From NCBI RefSeq assembly GCF_035594125.1, contig NC_087156.1:10739600-10803599 (forward strand): 64,000 nt of DNA, given 5' to 3'. The notes beneath the pieces are model-generated. The model made no database searches. It was not told where the DNA came from and worked only from the letters and a program-made list of their open reading frames with translations. Every line of letters begins with the position of its first letter. The stretch's first letter is position 1. The position numbers and the translations under genes were made by a program. The stretch comes from Scylla paramamosain. Lineage: Eukaryota; Arthropoda; Malacostraca; Decapoda; Portunidae. Below are positions 24,330 through 41,914 of this stretch, in pieces.

Positions 24330-25975
24330 GTCTTACTCGTTAGGTGTTTTTAAGGGAACTTTCTTACTACACTGTACAAAATAATTGTTGTTTTTACAGT
24401 ATTTTTCCCATAAATACTGACAGGAAATAGCTGTAACCAAAGTTTACAAATCCGACTGTTGTATGTGACATGCAATTTGGTTGTGATGTCTTGAATTTCT
24501 TGGCTCAGTCCTTGTTAACATTTAACAGGCAATGTTGAGTGTGTGCCGAGACACCATAAGCCTCCATATTATCTAAATAATATTTTATCGAGATAGAATT
24601 AAATACAGATAAACACTGTAAATCAAAGCAACAGGGTGTCTGTAAATGTTGCATTTTTTCTTCATTGCTAAGCGGTTGTCTTCAATATTATTCTTCATTA
24701 AATACTTGGAATGTAATACTTATTCATTGCTGTTATACCAATAGCCTTAAAAACATACTTTAAATGTTTTTTTTTTTTTTCTATATTATTTGTCATGTGC
24801 ATTGTTTATTGCGACACGTGGCACTGTTACTGAAAACTTGTCATGTAGCGCCTTTGTATGTCGATGTGCATTTATCGTATACAAATATTTTCACTTAAAG
24901 TGATGATGAAAATTATTCATAATGAAATGAAAAGCTCAAACGTTCTATATAATATTTCGGTGACGCAAGGTTACTTCGACCTAGTAACTTCAGTAACCAG
25001 AAGATGGAATATTCTACTCTGGGGAGACATGCAAGGTAAGAAATATATTTTGTTATCTCAGTTCAAACATTTAGTAGTATGAAATTTTGAGGAAGTATGA
25101 TGAGAAAAATAATAAAAGCATAGGAGTAGTTACATGCACATCGAGATTTCCAACTGTTGAACCACCAATTTTTCTGTTTATGAATACGAGGTGCCTGCCA
25201 AATGCCAGTACGAGACCAGTAGCTACACCTTTTTTATCCTGTACTGAGTGAGACCCAGGCCTGTACTTTCATCAAGCTTGATACTGTCAGCTTACTGCAC
25301 TTCTGGGACACTAGAGGCTAAGTTGACGCTGTTGTTAAGACTGAACTATACAGCCTCAACAAAAACATCACCAAGGGCACAGCTAGCCAGTATTCTACCT
25401 ACCTACCTCCTAAGGTCCTAAGGCCTAAAGGCCTTCCATCCAACAACATTCCTGGTCTCCTCTCTCGCATGTAAGTGACAATTCAATGGTTGGTTAATCT
25501 CAGCTTGTAAGCCATGTCATTATTAAGTGTGTTTATTTGTGCATGATGTATACATTTTTTTTACCTACCTAATATAAATTATGTTTATGCATGAAGTCAT
25601 TGGTAAATTAAATAATTAACTAAACTCATCTGCACTCTTAGTTTGGTTAGTTTGATTATATACCTATGTTAAATTATGCTGGTTTGGCTTGGTTAGGTTA
25701 GTTAGGTCAGTCTAATTTGGTTTGGTTTGGTTATGATGGTTAGTTTCATTAGTTTGTTAGGTTGATTACCTAGGTTAAGTGGTAATCTGTTACATCCGGC
25801 TGGTGGGCACAGATGAGTGGAAGACTGATGAATGAGTGAAAATGTAGTGGAGTTTGTTCCGTGAGTCCACTACCACTTTTAGAAAAAAAGTATGTTTCTT
25901 AAGTGTTGTAATAATCTCTGAATACCTGAAGGGCAAGCACAGTTAAGTACTAATGATTTTTTAGTAATTACTTTT
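24330..25975. other. AT-rich spacer with a degenerate GGTTA-rich stretch
   Basis: No gene recognised. 25640-25790 is rich in GGTTA/GGTTTG words that resemble decayed TTAGG or simple GGTTT repeats; they do not form a clean telomeric array. A short GC-richer patch lies at 25220-25480. Confidence 0.5.
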
Positions 25976-27080
25976 GTGTCATGGATTCAGAGTCTTCATG
26001 TCCTCTCTGTAATCATGTATCAAGGTCAGTGAAAAATTGTGTAAATCATTGCCTGTTGCATTTAAATCAATACAGAAGAGTTATCAAATGCCCATTAAGG
26101 GATTCCAAATGGACACTTTCATCATATGCAGGGCTAAAGGCTCATATATACCAAGACCATCAAGAACGTAGGTCAAAAAGTGATGAAAAATTGTTGATCT
26201 TAAGTCTCCATTTGAAATTACAGTGTAAAACTCTTTTGTGCCAACAAGTTTATGATAAAAATGAAGGATTTATTAAAGCATTTGAGACAGCACATTGATG
26301 ATGGCACCAGGATTCAGTGCCCCTTTAATCAGTGCTCCAAAATGTTCTCAAAGACAACCACATTTAAATCACACATAAGTAGGCATCACACATATCAAAC
26401 AGTTAAGGACTTGCCAACTGAAATGGTCTATTCATCAAATTCAGACCTCTGTGATGACTTGTCACCAAGTTAGGAGGTATCCAGTACAACAAGAAATGAC
26501 ATTTATGACTTGGAAGGGACTAGCTTATCATTTATATACATATGTAACCAAAGGAGGTGTAATATTACAACCAGGAGCAGTGTAAATAATTGTAATTTTC
26601 TTATCATTTTACCTTTGATAAAGTTATTAATTGGTTCCTTTGTGCTTAATAAACAGGAAGGGGATGTGTGGGTATTTGTTATAAAAATTATGAGAGAGAA
26701 GTATCTTGTGGTCCATAAAAATTATGTTACCATTATTATTACCTGGTCTTTTGTGGAAAAAGCTTTAGGAAGAGGAGGTAAAATATCTACTGCAGTTCTG
26801 CCACAAGCATTGATTGGTGAGAAAGGGGTGAAGATGCTAGAGACAAGTCATGAAATCCTGACCAGGTGGCTATGTTATTTTTATTTATTTATTTATTTTT
26901 AATACTTTCAGGAGAATCAAGGTTTACTACAACAAGATATATGCTGTCAATTCATGGTGTTGTTGTCACTGAGCATATTGCCACATTTACCACTGGCCTA
27001 GCTATGCTGTTGGCCTCCTATTACAACTTTAATATAAGGTACCCCATGGATTCTGCATCAACACTCGAGTTCATTCAAAG

Positions 27081-27260
<180 letters not shown>

Positions 27261-27946
27261 ATGTTTTGCTGGTATCAATCCCAAATGGGGGAGCAAGATA
27301 GAAGTAAAAAAAAACATTGCAAAAGGCACTCTGAAGTCCATCCGAAGGTCCTGTCCCTGATTAATGGTATTGCTGATGTAGACTGGAGGAGCTAAATCCC
27401 ACCAGGTAATGTTTATTACTTATGAAAACATTGCTTTATCATTATGGAGATTAATCATCATTATTTTCTTTTAAGAAATCTTGGAACACTTATATTGGGT
27501 TTTTGTTAAGTGAAAAATAAGCTTCCAGGAAGTCACATGTATTACAGTGTCTTATTTACCATTTCATTTTACCTCACAAATAATTAATTTGTTTGATTAC
27601 TAATTTTATTAGAGATGCTATGAGTGTGTTATGACGGTTAGATTGCTTTAATGTGCTTGTGCCTGGAAAAAAGGGGCTGGTCATCCCTATTTGGAAACTT
27701 AGTGGGCCATCATTTATTCAATTTATTTATTACCACTGACTTCAGTAGAAATAAACAATTTGCCCTGTAGTATATACCTTACTGTTTATATGAAGTACTT
27801 GTATTGTGCGTTCAAGACTGAAGACAACAATGCAACTTTTGTATCATGTTTTCATTATCTTAACTATTGCAGATGCTGTCAGCCACTAGAGGGGAGGAAA
27901 CTAGAATTGTGATACACAAGTGGATAAAACTTCTCTTCCAGTCTTG

Positions 27947-28041
27947 GTGATGTACTTAAATAATGCTCTTTTTTTAATGATGTGTCAATGACAATTATAA
28001 TGGTGATGCTGTAAAGGTGATGTACTTAAATGCCTAGGTTC

Positions 28042-28127
<86 letters not shown>

Positions 28128-28580
28128 TTTTTCTTTTTTTTTTCCTGGAATGCTCTTAATAATGGTGTAATGACTATAAAGGTGATGATGATGATGATGT
28201 CAAGTTTTCTCCATGCAAGTATAATGATGATTATAATGGTGGTGATGATGATGATAATGCAAGTTTTCTCCATGATTGGTGATGTAAATTAAATACCTAG
28301 GTTCAAATTTTTTCTGGAATGCTTTTTTTTATTTGTGTATGTAATGATTATAATGGTGATGATGATGCTGATGATGTAAAGTTCTCTCCATGCTGGTTGA
28401 TGTATAGTTAAATGCCTAGGTTCATTATGATTTTTTTTTTTCTTAAATTCTCTTTTAATGAAGTGTAATGATGATGATTATGTAACGTTCTCTCCATGCT
28501 TGGTGATGTAGTGAAATGCTTAGATTCACTGTTATTTTTATTTATTTATTTATTATTTTTTAGGAATGCTCTTTGATGAA
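27947..28580. repeat. Degenerate minisatellite, about 100-120 bp unit
   Basis: Units start with GGTGATGTA...AAATGC (27947, 28017, 28279, 28398, 28502) and contain CCTAGGTTCA, TGGAATGCTCTT, GATGATGATG and TTCTCCATGC blocks in a constant order. One unit has been expanded by a TA/T run. Confidence 0.8.
28044..28143. repeat. (AT)n followed by a T run
   Basis: 67 bp of AT followed by T-rich sequence, inside one minisatellite unit. Confidence 0.97.
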
Positions 28581-28599
28581 GTGTCAAGTAATTGATTTA

Positions 28600-32168
<3,569 letters not shown>

Positions 32169-32190
32169 TAATTTAGTTCTATATCATATT

Positions 32191-34530
32191 GTTTTTTTTT
32201 CTAATGTAGGAGGGACACTGCCCAAGGGCAAGAAAAAAAAAAAAAAAAAACTGAGATCCCAGTCCCAGAAAAGGGTCTAAAAGCAGTAGTAAAAATTTGA
32301 AGGATAAGTGTCTTGAAACCTTCCTCTTGAAGAAATTCAAGTCATAGGAAGGTGGAAATACAGAAGTAGGCAGGGTGTTCCAGAGTTTACCAGAGAAAGG
32401 GATGAATGATTGAGAATACTGGTTAACTCTTGCATTAGAGAAGTGGACAGAATAGGGGTGAGAGAAAGAAGAAAGTCTTGTGCAGTGAGGCCATGGGAGG
32501 AGGGAGGCATGCAGTTACCAAAATCAGAAGAGCAGTTAGCATGAAAATAGCGGTGGAAGACAGCTAGAGATGCAACATTGTGGTGATGAGAGAAAGGCTA
32601 AAGACAGTCAGTTAGAGGAGAGGAGTTGATGAGAAGAAAAGTTTTTGATTCCATCCTATCTAGAAGAGCGGTATGAGTGGAACCCCCCCAGACATGTGAA
32701 GCATACTCCATACATGGACGGATAAGGCCCTTGTACAATTAGCAGCTGGAGGGGGGTGAGAAAAACTGGCAGAAACATCTCAGAACAACTAACTTCATTC
32801 AAGCTGTTTTAGCTAGAGATGAGATGTGAAGTTTCCAGTTCAGATTATAAGTAAAAGACAGACCGAGGATGTTCAGTGTAGAAGAGGGGGACTGTTGAGT
32901 GTCATTGAAGAAGAGGGGATAGTTGTCTGGAAGGTTGTGTCGAGTTGATAGATGGAGGAATTGAATTTTCAAGGCACTGAACAATACCAGGTGATGATGA
33001 AGTTACAGAGAACATAAGAACATAAGAAATAAGGGAAGTTGCAAGAAGCGACCAGGCTTACACATGGCAATCCCTGTATGAAATATACCTACCTATTTTC
33101 ATCTATTATCCCCATCCAGATACCTGTCTAATCCTGTCTTAATGCTCTCTGATGTCCTAGCACTAACAATATGATTACTGAGTACATTCCACTCATCTAT
33201 CACTCTATTTGAGAACCAATTTTTTCCTGTCTCCTTCCTAAACCTAAATTTTTCAAGCTTGAACCTGTTATTTCTTGTTCTCCCCTTGTTGCTGATCTAA
33301 AGAATTTTGCTTACATCCCCCTTGTTATAACTCTTATACCACTTAAAGACTTCTATCAGGTCCCCTCTTAACCTACATTTCTTTAAAGAATGCAAATTTA
33401 ACAACTTCAATCTCGCCTAGTAAGGAATACTCCTCATCCCCTGTATTCTTTTAGTCATTCTCCTCTGCACTGATTCTAATAGACCTATATCTTTCCTGTA
33501 ATGTGGGGATCAGAACTGCATAGCGTAGTCTAGATGAGGTCTGACCAGCGCCAAGTATAACTTTAATATTACTTCTGGCCTTCTACTTTTAACACTCCTA
33601 AAAATGAATCCTAGTACCCTATTTGGCCTGTTTCTGGTTTCTATGCATTGTTTTCCTAGATGGAGTTCAGAGCTAACTATAACTCCTAAATCTTTCTCGT
33701 ACCCTGTATCTACCAGAGTTTGGTTGTTTAATGTGTACCTACAGTGTGGCTTTCCTCTACCTACGCTAAGTACTTTGCATTTATTGATATTAAATTGCAG
33801 AGAGAAGGATAGAAGCTGTAGGACAGTAGTTTGGAAATCAAGGGTTTGTGCCAGACTCTGTCAAAAGCTTTTGATATCTCCAAGGCAACAGCAAAAGTTT
33901 TACCAAAATCTCTAACAGAGGATGACCACCACTCAGTAAGGAAAGCTAAAAGATCACCAGTAGAGTGGCTTTGACGGAACCCATACTGGTGATCAGAAAG
34001 AAGGTTGTGAAGTGATAGATGTTTAAGAATCTTCCTGTTGAGGATAGATTAAAAAATCTTAGATAGGCACGAAATTAAAGCAATAGGACGGTAGTTTGTG
34101 GGATTAGAACAGTCACCCTATTTAAGAACAGGCTGAATATAGGCGAACTTCCAACAAGAAGGAAAAGTAGATGTTGACAGACAGAGCTAAAAGAGTTTGA
34201 CTAGGTAAGGTGAAACTGTGCACAGAGGCACAGTTTTGGAGAACAATAGGAGGGACCCCATCAAGTCCATAAGCCTTCCCAGGGTTAGGCCAGTGAGGGC
34301 ATGGAAAACATCATTGTGAAGAATTTTAACAGGTAGAATGAAGTAGTCAGAGGGTGGAGGAGAGCGAGGAACAAGTCCAGAATCGTCCAAGGTAGAGTTT
34401 TTAGCAAAGGTCTGGATGAAGAGTTCAGCTTTAGAAATAGATGTGATAGCAGTGGTGCCGTCTGGTTGAAATAAAGGAGGAAAAGTCATGCCTGACTCGT
34501 TCATTTTCTGTACAGTACAAGTTATCACAG
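32191..34530 (-). mobile_element. Jockey-like non-LTR retrotransposon, decayed, interrupted by CR1
   Basis: On the minus strand from 34528: FPPLFQPDGTTAITSISKAE, then PPPSDYF, a frameshifted KAYGLDG block, an ISKAFDRVWH-like palm segment (near 33870) and YPSLC (33800). The element is then interrupted by a CR1 fragment (33005-33803), after which it resumes at KIQFLHLSTR (near 32980), NILGLSF and C-terminal blocks to about 32290. The 3' end is an A tail, seen as T at 32191-32200. About 110 residues around the YxDD motif are missing at the interruption. Several frameshifts; inactive. Confidence 0.75.
33005..33803 (-). mobile_element. CR1-like fragment, 5' truncated, nested
   Basis: The 3' end at 33005 carries the 8-bp tail unit CTTATGTT (seen as AACATAAG). 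The sequence matches 37044-37840 closely, including the C-terminal coding segments before the tail. It breaks off at 33803 inside the reverse transcriptase and lies in the same orientation as the host jockey-like element. Confidence 0.8.
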
Positions 34531-34559
34531 GCTTTGTCCAGCCAGACCAAACTGTATCA

Positions 34560-34764
34560 GCATGACTTAAACAAGAGTCTTACCTCCCTCTTTTTACTTT
34601 TCCTTTCCTGTTTTTCATTTGCATCAGTCTTCCTGATCTCCCGTGCCTTCCCTCACCCTTTGTCTCTACACCTTGATGTTCCTCTCACCTTCCCTCACTC
34701 TTTCCTCACTCTATTTTTTCATTCATTCTTTTTCTGTTGTCTTCATAGTAACCATCACCCCCTG

Positions 34765-34860
<96 letters not shown>

Positions 34861-35073
34861 GCTGCTCTCACCTTATTTCTCACTTACTCTTCCCCATCTC
34901 TCCACACCCTGCATTCACTCTGTCCTCAGCCTGCCTCTCCCTCTCTCTCCTCTTCTCTCTCTCCTCTTCTCTCTCTCTCCTCTCACCCTTGTTCTCCCTC
35001 ACTTCTCTCCCTGTAATCCACCATCATGCCCTTGAGCTCTTCATTAATATGCAAGGTGAATGAACACTGTGAT

Positions 35074-35170
<97 letters not shown>
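34560..35170. repeat. CT-rich region with two (CT)n arrays
   Basis: Pyrimidine-rich sequence (34560-35030) with pure CT at 34766-34854 and 35075-35167. Open frames here are Ser/Leu translations of CT repeats. Confidence 0.95.
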
Positions 35171-35630
35171 AATGATATGATGTTCCTGTATAAAACTGTT
35201 AACTAAAAAAATGATAGTAATAATAATGTATGCTTATATTTCCCCTTTATTATTTACATCTCTCTTTATTTGCTGATGCTTTGATTATTTTGTTATGCTT
35301 AACTGAATTGCTTATTTTTTGCTTTTGTTGTTAAAATTTCTCTCCTACATCTGTTTGTATTTTTATCTAATCTCTTCATAATATTTACTTTGAATCATTA
35401 ATTTCCATTTTTGTGTTTATTGTATGAATAATTGCTTATATTTACTATTTCTCTAAAAAAATGTTTCTTTTATATTAATATTTATGTAACTTGAGACATC
35501 CAGACCTCTTGGATGGTAAAGCCATGATGTTTTCTGCTCCTGTTGGATACAAAGAGATTTATTCCCTTTGTTGTTATTGTTGTTGATGATGCTATTGTTG
35601 TTGTTATTGCAGTTACTGTTGCTGCTCTTC
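35170..35630. other. AT-rich spacer
   Basis: No gene recognised. Its right end carries GTT/GAT triplets (35570-35625) next to the large inverted repeat. Confidence 0.5.
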
Positions 35631-35639
35631 TTATTCTTC

Positions 35640-36265
<626 letters not shown>

Positions 36266-36269
36266 ACGA

Positions 36270-37043
36270 CAATGAATAGCAGCAACAATACACAGATACG
36301 TACATACAGGCGTACATGGACATGCATAACCTTCACAGGAATGCTAACCTTGCAAGGAATGTGTTTGAGATGCAGAGAGGTAAGCACGATGAGAGTGTGA
36401 TGTGAGTGCGAGGATTCTGAGAGGATGAGGCACCAAGAAAAACATTACTGTGGATGATTTATAAAAGAGGACGCAAATATGAATATGTAATTACATTATC
36501 AAATTAGTGTTTGTGTTTTTTATTTTTGATAATTTATTAATTTAATATTTTTGTATAGTATATAAATTATGCATCAATTGCAATTTTTGAATGGAATAAT
36601 ATACCTAAGATAATATAGTGAAGAGAACTTAAAGATTATACAAAGTGAGGTTTTGCATGAGAAGAAAATAAATAAATAATAACAATGCATGCGATGAAAT
36701 GCGCAAGATTATTTGGAGACAAAAGTTTGATTTTTTTAAAAATGACAATAGGAAGTTTGACTTCACAAAAAATAGATAACTAGGTAATAGGTGTTTTAAG
36801 TTGCTTAACAACTTAAAAGACCTTCCTCCAGCGGCTGGTTCTAATTTTTGGATGCGTCACAGACGTTGTCAAACGAAGCCCGGCTGCACGTGCCACGCAT
36901 AGTGTCGAGCCGCTGTGCAGGTTGCAGTGAGTGACACAATGCTATAAATGACTCTGTGTTTTCAATATGTTGAGCTTTATCTGCATTCTGATCAAGCTAT
37001 CCTATTCCCGAGAGTTTTTTCACTTAAAGTAATAATATATTTC
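36270..37043. other. Spacer with a possible TATA motif
   Basis: Mostly AT-rich. A GC-richer patch (36835-36935) is followed by TATAAA at 36943-36948. No downstream gene was found, so a promoter is not claimed. Confidence 0.4.
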
Positions 37044-39612
37044 AGTACATAAGAACATAAGAACATAAGAAATAAGGAACACCACATGAAGTGGCCAGGC
37101 TTACACGTGGCAGTCCTTGTATGAAATATACCTATCTATTTCCACCTATCATCCCCATTCATAAACTTGTCTAATCTTCTCTTAAAGCTCCCTAATGTCT
37201 TAGTACAAACAACAAGATTACTGAGTCCATTCCACTCATCTCCCACTCTATTTGAGAACCTTTTTTAGAAAAATTTTCAAGCTTGAACCCGTTATTACTT
37301 GTTCTATCCTGGTTATTGATCCTAAGAATTTTGCTTACATACACCTTGTTATAACCCTTATACCACTTAAAGACTTCAATCAGGTCCCCACTTCGCCTAC
37401 ATCTCTCTAAAGAATGCAAATTTAACAGCTTTAATCTTGCCTCATAAGGAATGCTCCTCATCCCCTGTATCCTTTAAGTCATTCTCCTCTGTACTGATTC
37501 TAATAGACCTATATCTTTCCTGTAATGTGGGGACCAAAACTGCACAATGTAGCCTTGACGAGATCTGACCAGCACCAAATATAACTTTAATATTACTTCA
37601 GGCCATCTTCTTTTATCACTCCTAAAAATGAATTCTAATACACTATTTGCCGTTTCTGGCCTCTATGCATTGCTTTCCTAGACAGAGTTCAGAACTAACT
37701 ATAACTCCTAAATCTTTCTCGTACCCTGTACCTACCAGAGTTTCGTTGTTTAAAACATTGTGTATCTACTGTGTGGGTTTCCTCTACCTACCCTAAGTAC
37801 TTTGCATTTGTTGATATTAAACTGCATTTGCCATCTGTCCGTCCATTCATTCATCTTCTCTAAATCTGCCTGCAAGGTGATGCCATCCGATTCTGACCTA
37901 ATTAATCTATCTTTGTGTCATCTGCAAATTTACTAACATCACTACTAATTCCAATATCCAAGTCATTGATATATATTAAAAACAACAATGACCCTAATAC
38001 TGATCCCTGTGGCACCCCACTAATTACAAGGCACCACCTAGATTTAGAGCCGTTTATTACAACTCTTTGTCACCTGTTGCTTAGCCATGACCTTATACAT
38101 CCTAACACCTTCCCATCTATCCCGTGTGCCCTAACCTTTCTCAGGAGCCTCTGATGGGGGTACCTTGTCAGAAGCTTTACTAAAGTCCAGATATAAGATA
38201 TCATAACTATCACCATTATCTACTGCCTCGTACACTTTACTGTAAAAACTTAACAAGTTCATCAGGCAAGACTTCTCCTTTGTGAATTCATGCTGTGACT
38301 GATTTATCAAGTTATGTTTGTCTAAATGCTCCCTAATGTTCCTCGCTATTATTGACTTCAATATTTTACTCACAACTGGAGTTAAGCTGACAGGTCTATA
38401 ATTAGATGCTAAAGTTTTATCTCTTTTCTTAAAGAAGGGTACTACATTAGCCTGCCTCCACATTACTGGTACCTCACCTGACTCAAATGATTTCCTAAAG
38501 AGAGAGACTAACAGCTCACTAATAACCTCTTTGCATTTCTTAAGTACTCTGGGATATATTTCATCTGATCCTGGTGCCTTGAACTTTTTTAGCCTATCTA
38601 TCTTCTGTTCCATGATCTCCTTAGTTATGGAAATATCTGCTAGCTTCTCATTCTCATCTGCTCTAAACATCTGTTCACTATTTGGCATATCCTGCATGTT
38701 TTCCTGGGTGAAGACAGTTAAAAAATACTCATTCAGAATTTTACTAAACTCCTCCCAGAACTAAGCAGCTCCCCATCTGCTGCCTTTAATAGACCTATAG
38801 TATCCTTATTAATTTCTTCCTGTATACCTGATAAAATCCCTTGGGGTCCGTCTTTGCCTGGCTGGCTACCTTTAATTCATAATTACCCTTGTTGACCTCC
38901 TGATTGTTTCAACTAATTCATTATATTATGACCTTAAAACATCTTCACCTGCCCTTAATCTCTTATATATACTTCTCTTCTGCCCTATATGATGTTTTAA
39001 CCTAGCAGTCATCCATTTAGGGTTATTTTTCTGTGATCTTATTGCTCTATACGGGATGTTTGCTAACTGACATGTATGGAATTTATCTACGAAATATTTA
39101 TGCAACTCATCTACATTTACTTCACCTAATCCCCCATCTCGGCCAGTTCCATCCTCTCCACTTCTTCATCTACTCTTCTCGACCTCATCTCTCCCATTTC
39201 AGCATGACTTGACCCTCCAACATACTCATACCTATCTCCCCATCTCTCTCTCCTCCACCCCTTACAGACAAATCTTCCCTTCTCTTGTCATTCACCTTCA
39301 CACCTCACCTCACCTCTCTCATCCTTCCTTATCTCTCTCAACTCTGTTCCTGACCTGACCTCACCCTGCATCCGTTGCCAGTCAACTCCTTGGAGGAACT
39401 TTTTTAATTCCTCAAAAACTGCTCTCCTAAAGTCAGGTATTTTACTAGTATTTTTGCTTCTAAAAGTTTCTTCCATTTTAATTTGTACCTAATTTCCCAA
39501 TGGTCACTATCACCTAGCTGTCCCCTACCTCTACCTATATGACTGCTTCCTCCCTGTTAGTAAGAATTATATCTAGAATACTGTTCTCCCTTGTGGGTTC
39601 TATGATTACCTA

Positions 39613-40350
39613 CATTAAAATCCCTCTCATCCAGCATTCGAGCATCCGGCAGCTTCAAGTATCCGGCACATTTTTCCCCGAACCTTAAAATCAATAAAAA
39701 ATCAATGTGTACTCATAAAATTGATTAAAATTCCCGTGCAAGGCATACTTTGTCCCCTCGCCACCAGAGCGCACTGCTTCGCGCCACCCGCGGCCCACTG
39801 CACTGTTTACTCAGTGACTCAGTCCCGCGTGTGCACTGTTTATCGCCTGACACCTTCATTATGCCTAAAGTTCTAGAAAAGAGGAAGCGTGTTGTGCTTG
39901 CACTTAAGCAGAAGGTAGACATTTGTCAACAATTAGAGAGAGATGAAAGCAGACAGCAACTAATGGTGGAATATGGTGTGGGCTCATCAACTATTTATGA
40001 CATTAAATCCCAAACGAAAAAGTTGTGGGATTACATGAAAGCTACCGACACCCCAAAGGCAGCGGAAAATCGTCACACACTGCAGTATCATCGTGGTGAA
40101 ATGATGGACAAAGTGTTATACGAGTGGTTCAGCTTGAAAAGATCAGAAGGAGTCACAATTACAATCACAATGTGTGTTGGTGAGTGTGAGGTGACAGTAC
40201 GGGTGGCGACGCGCGGCACAGCGATCAGCTGATCTTTGTTATGGTAAGATGCGTGAGTGTAGGGTGGTGACTGTGGACATAATTTCACTTCTATTCAAGT
40301 ATCCGGCATGTCGGCGGTCCTGTTGATGCCGGATAAGAGGGATTTTACTG
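39613..40350 (+). mobile_element. Internally deleted Tigger/pogo-like DNA transposon
   Basis: A 738-bp element with terminal inverted repeats: left CATTAAAATCCCTCTCATCC, right (complement) CAGTAAAATCCCTCTTATCC, flanked by TA on both sides (39611-39612 and 40351-40352), the target duplication of Tc1/mariner-superfamily elements. A further ATCCGGCA-containing subterminal repeat occurs in both ends. The flanking CR1 sequence continues on both sides, showing a clean insertion. Confidence 0.88.
39861..40232 (+). CDS. N-terminal (DNA-binding) remnant of a Tigger-type transposase
   Basis: 123 codons from the MPKV start. Residues about 16-51 (KQKVDICQQLERDESRQQLM and following, ending GVGSSTIYDIKSQ) form the first CENP-B/pogo-type helix-turn-helix, which binds the transposon ends in this family. 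A second HTH_Tnp-like segment (MDKVLYEWFSLKRSEG, about 82-97) is only begun. The DDE catalytic domain is missing, so the protein cannot catalyse transposition; the last 25 residues come from sequence near the right end. An in-frame ATG at 39750 exists, but MPKV at 39861 is the usual family start. The B3 copy (53347 onward) is disrupted by stops. Confidence 0.7.
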   Translation: MPKVLEKRKRVVLALKQKVDICQQLERDESRQQLMVEYGVGSSTIYDIKSQTKKLWDYMKATDTPKAAENRHTLQYHRGEMMDKVLYEWFSLKRSEGVTITITMCVGECEVTVRVATRGTAIS

Positions 40351-41846
40351 TATTTTAAAAAATTTTCCTGAATTACCTTCAGAAATTCTTCTACTTCCAT
40401 GTTATCCACCATCAGGCTCCAGTCGATATTCCTAAAATTAAAGTCTCCTACCACAAATACCTGACTGTACCTTCCTGCTCTATTTAATTCCTGCCACAGT
40501 GAGGTGTTAATTTCTCTTGTACTGTTCGGTGGCTTGTACACTACTCCCATTACTACTGACTGTGATCATTCCTTAATATCTACCCATATTGACTCTGTTT
40601 TGCTATCTGCATTCAATTCAATGATTAACATTTGAAAATAGCAGGCATAAGTAAAACATGTTATGAACATTTTTTTTTTAACATCTTCACAGTTCAACTC
40701 ATCATTTTCTTTTTTGTTTTGTCAAGTTCTTTACAACACATCTCTGTTCTACAGTCACTGCTGAGTCTGATGGTGCCAACCAAGACTAGCTATCCCATAT
40801 AAGAAGTGAGTTATGGCAAATAATTCACGCACTTTCGCGCTAGAGCTCAATCTATAGTGATGAGGTGATAGTTGCAAGAGTTGCGAGACAGAAATCTTCA
40901 CCCACATGCCTATAAATTGAAATATGCAAAATACAGCAAAGGTGAGTCTGACGAAGAAATTACATAAAATAAGATACGCCTTCAAAAGTTACCAACCAAA
41001 AAATGTTTCTGAAACTGAAATCAAAATTTTTATGTGCGGACACCAAAAGGTGGTCCTGGCCAAATCATTGTTGCGCCCTCCAGGGCCAGGCGGGGGCAGT
41101 GAGGTGTAGAGATGTGTGGTAACAATAATATAAACCCCTCACTCTACTAGGGGAATAATCCCTCAAAAGATATTTAATACTTTACTAAATGATAAAGAAA
41201 ACTATAAATTTTCTTTCATTCGCTGACAAGAAAAAAAAAAAAAACGTGATGAAATTAATATTTTCAGAAATCTACAATGACGAGCCTCTAAAAAAAGGGA
41301 GACAAATAGTGTGGGCCAGCTCTTGTCATCAAGGCCCACGTCACCTTGACTTTTCAAGGTGATAATCAACATACACAGAGACAAATAAGGACACTTCATA
41401 GAACTATACAAGTTTAACTCTGATTTTACTTAATAAAGCTGCAACAAAGGTTATGACGATAAAAAGTTACCTTAGGTTAGGCCGCAAATATTATGGTGGT
41501 AACGCTTCCTGGGAAATCAGTCAAAAATAATATCAATACCAATTGAACAAAGAAAATGTAAATATATTTTCTCCAGATAAGGAAATTTTTTTTCCTTTTT
41601 TATGTGGAAATCAAACTCACACTAAATATAGATTGTTACAGTAATAGTTTCCAAGGACACTTTATCATAACATGCAAAATATTATTAATCTACATAACCG
41701 TAAAATGCAGTAAAAGATAAATAAACAGATAAATTAGAAGATCTGATATTTACCTAAAAAGTACTCAAGTGAATATTCCTGTTATTGTGGAAAGTTTTTT
41801 GTAATTGCATTTTTCCTTTCTTCATTCACATATTCGTATATAAAAA

Positions 41847-41848
<2 letters not shown>

Positions 41849-41913
<65 letters not shown>
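41849..41913. repeat. (TA)n microsatellite
   Basis: 65 bp in B2; about 120 bp in B3 (55349-55468), essentially absent in B1 (near 4157). Confidence 0.97.

Positions 41914-41914
<1 letters not shown>

Larger units (their letters stand above)
37044..40640 (-). mobile_element. CR1-like non-LTR retrotransposon, interrupted by a Tigger element
   Basis: Minus strand, 3' tail of CTTATGTT-type units at 37044-37070. Going upstream on the minus strand: RSIPYEARLKLLNLHSLE (near 37450), a [13 protein letters not shown] block (38020-37962), the reverse transcriptase frame 38697-38131 with KAPGSDEI, NYRPVSLTPVVSKILKSI and YLDFSKASDKV, then the AP-endonuclease end with GVVYKPPNSTRE and VVGDFNFRNIDW (40550-40380). 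The 5' part of the endonuclease is missing (truncation near 40640). The reverse transcriptase is broken by frameshifts and has Ser for Phe in the DFSKAFD motif. The Tigger-like element at 39613-40350 sits inside the endonuclease region. Confidence 0.85.

Noticed and set aside
25640..25790. Second telomeric (TTAGG) array
   Set aside because: GGTTA and GGTTTG words are irregular and do not keep a 5-bp period.
38131..38697. Host reverse transcriptase-like gene
   Set aside because: Part of the CR1 element: 8-bp CTTATGTT tail, endonuclease fragment in the expected order, and multiple frameshifts.
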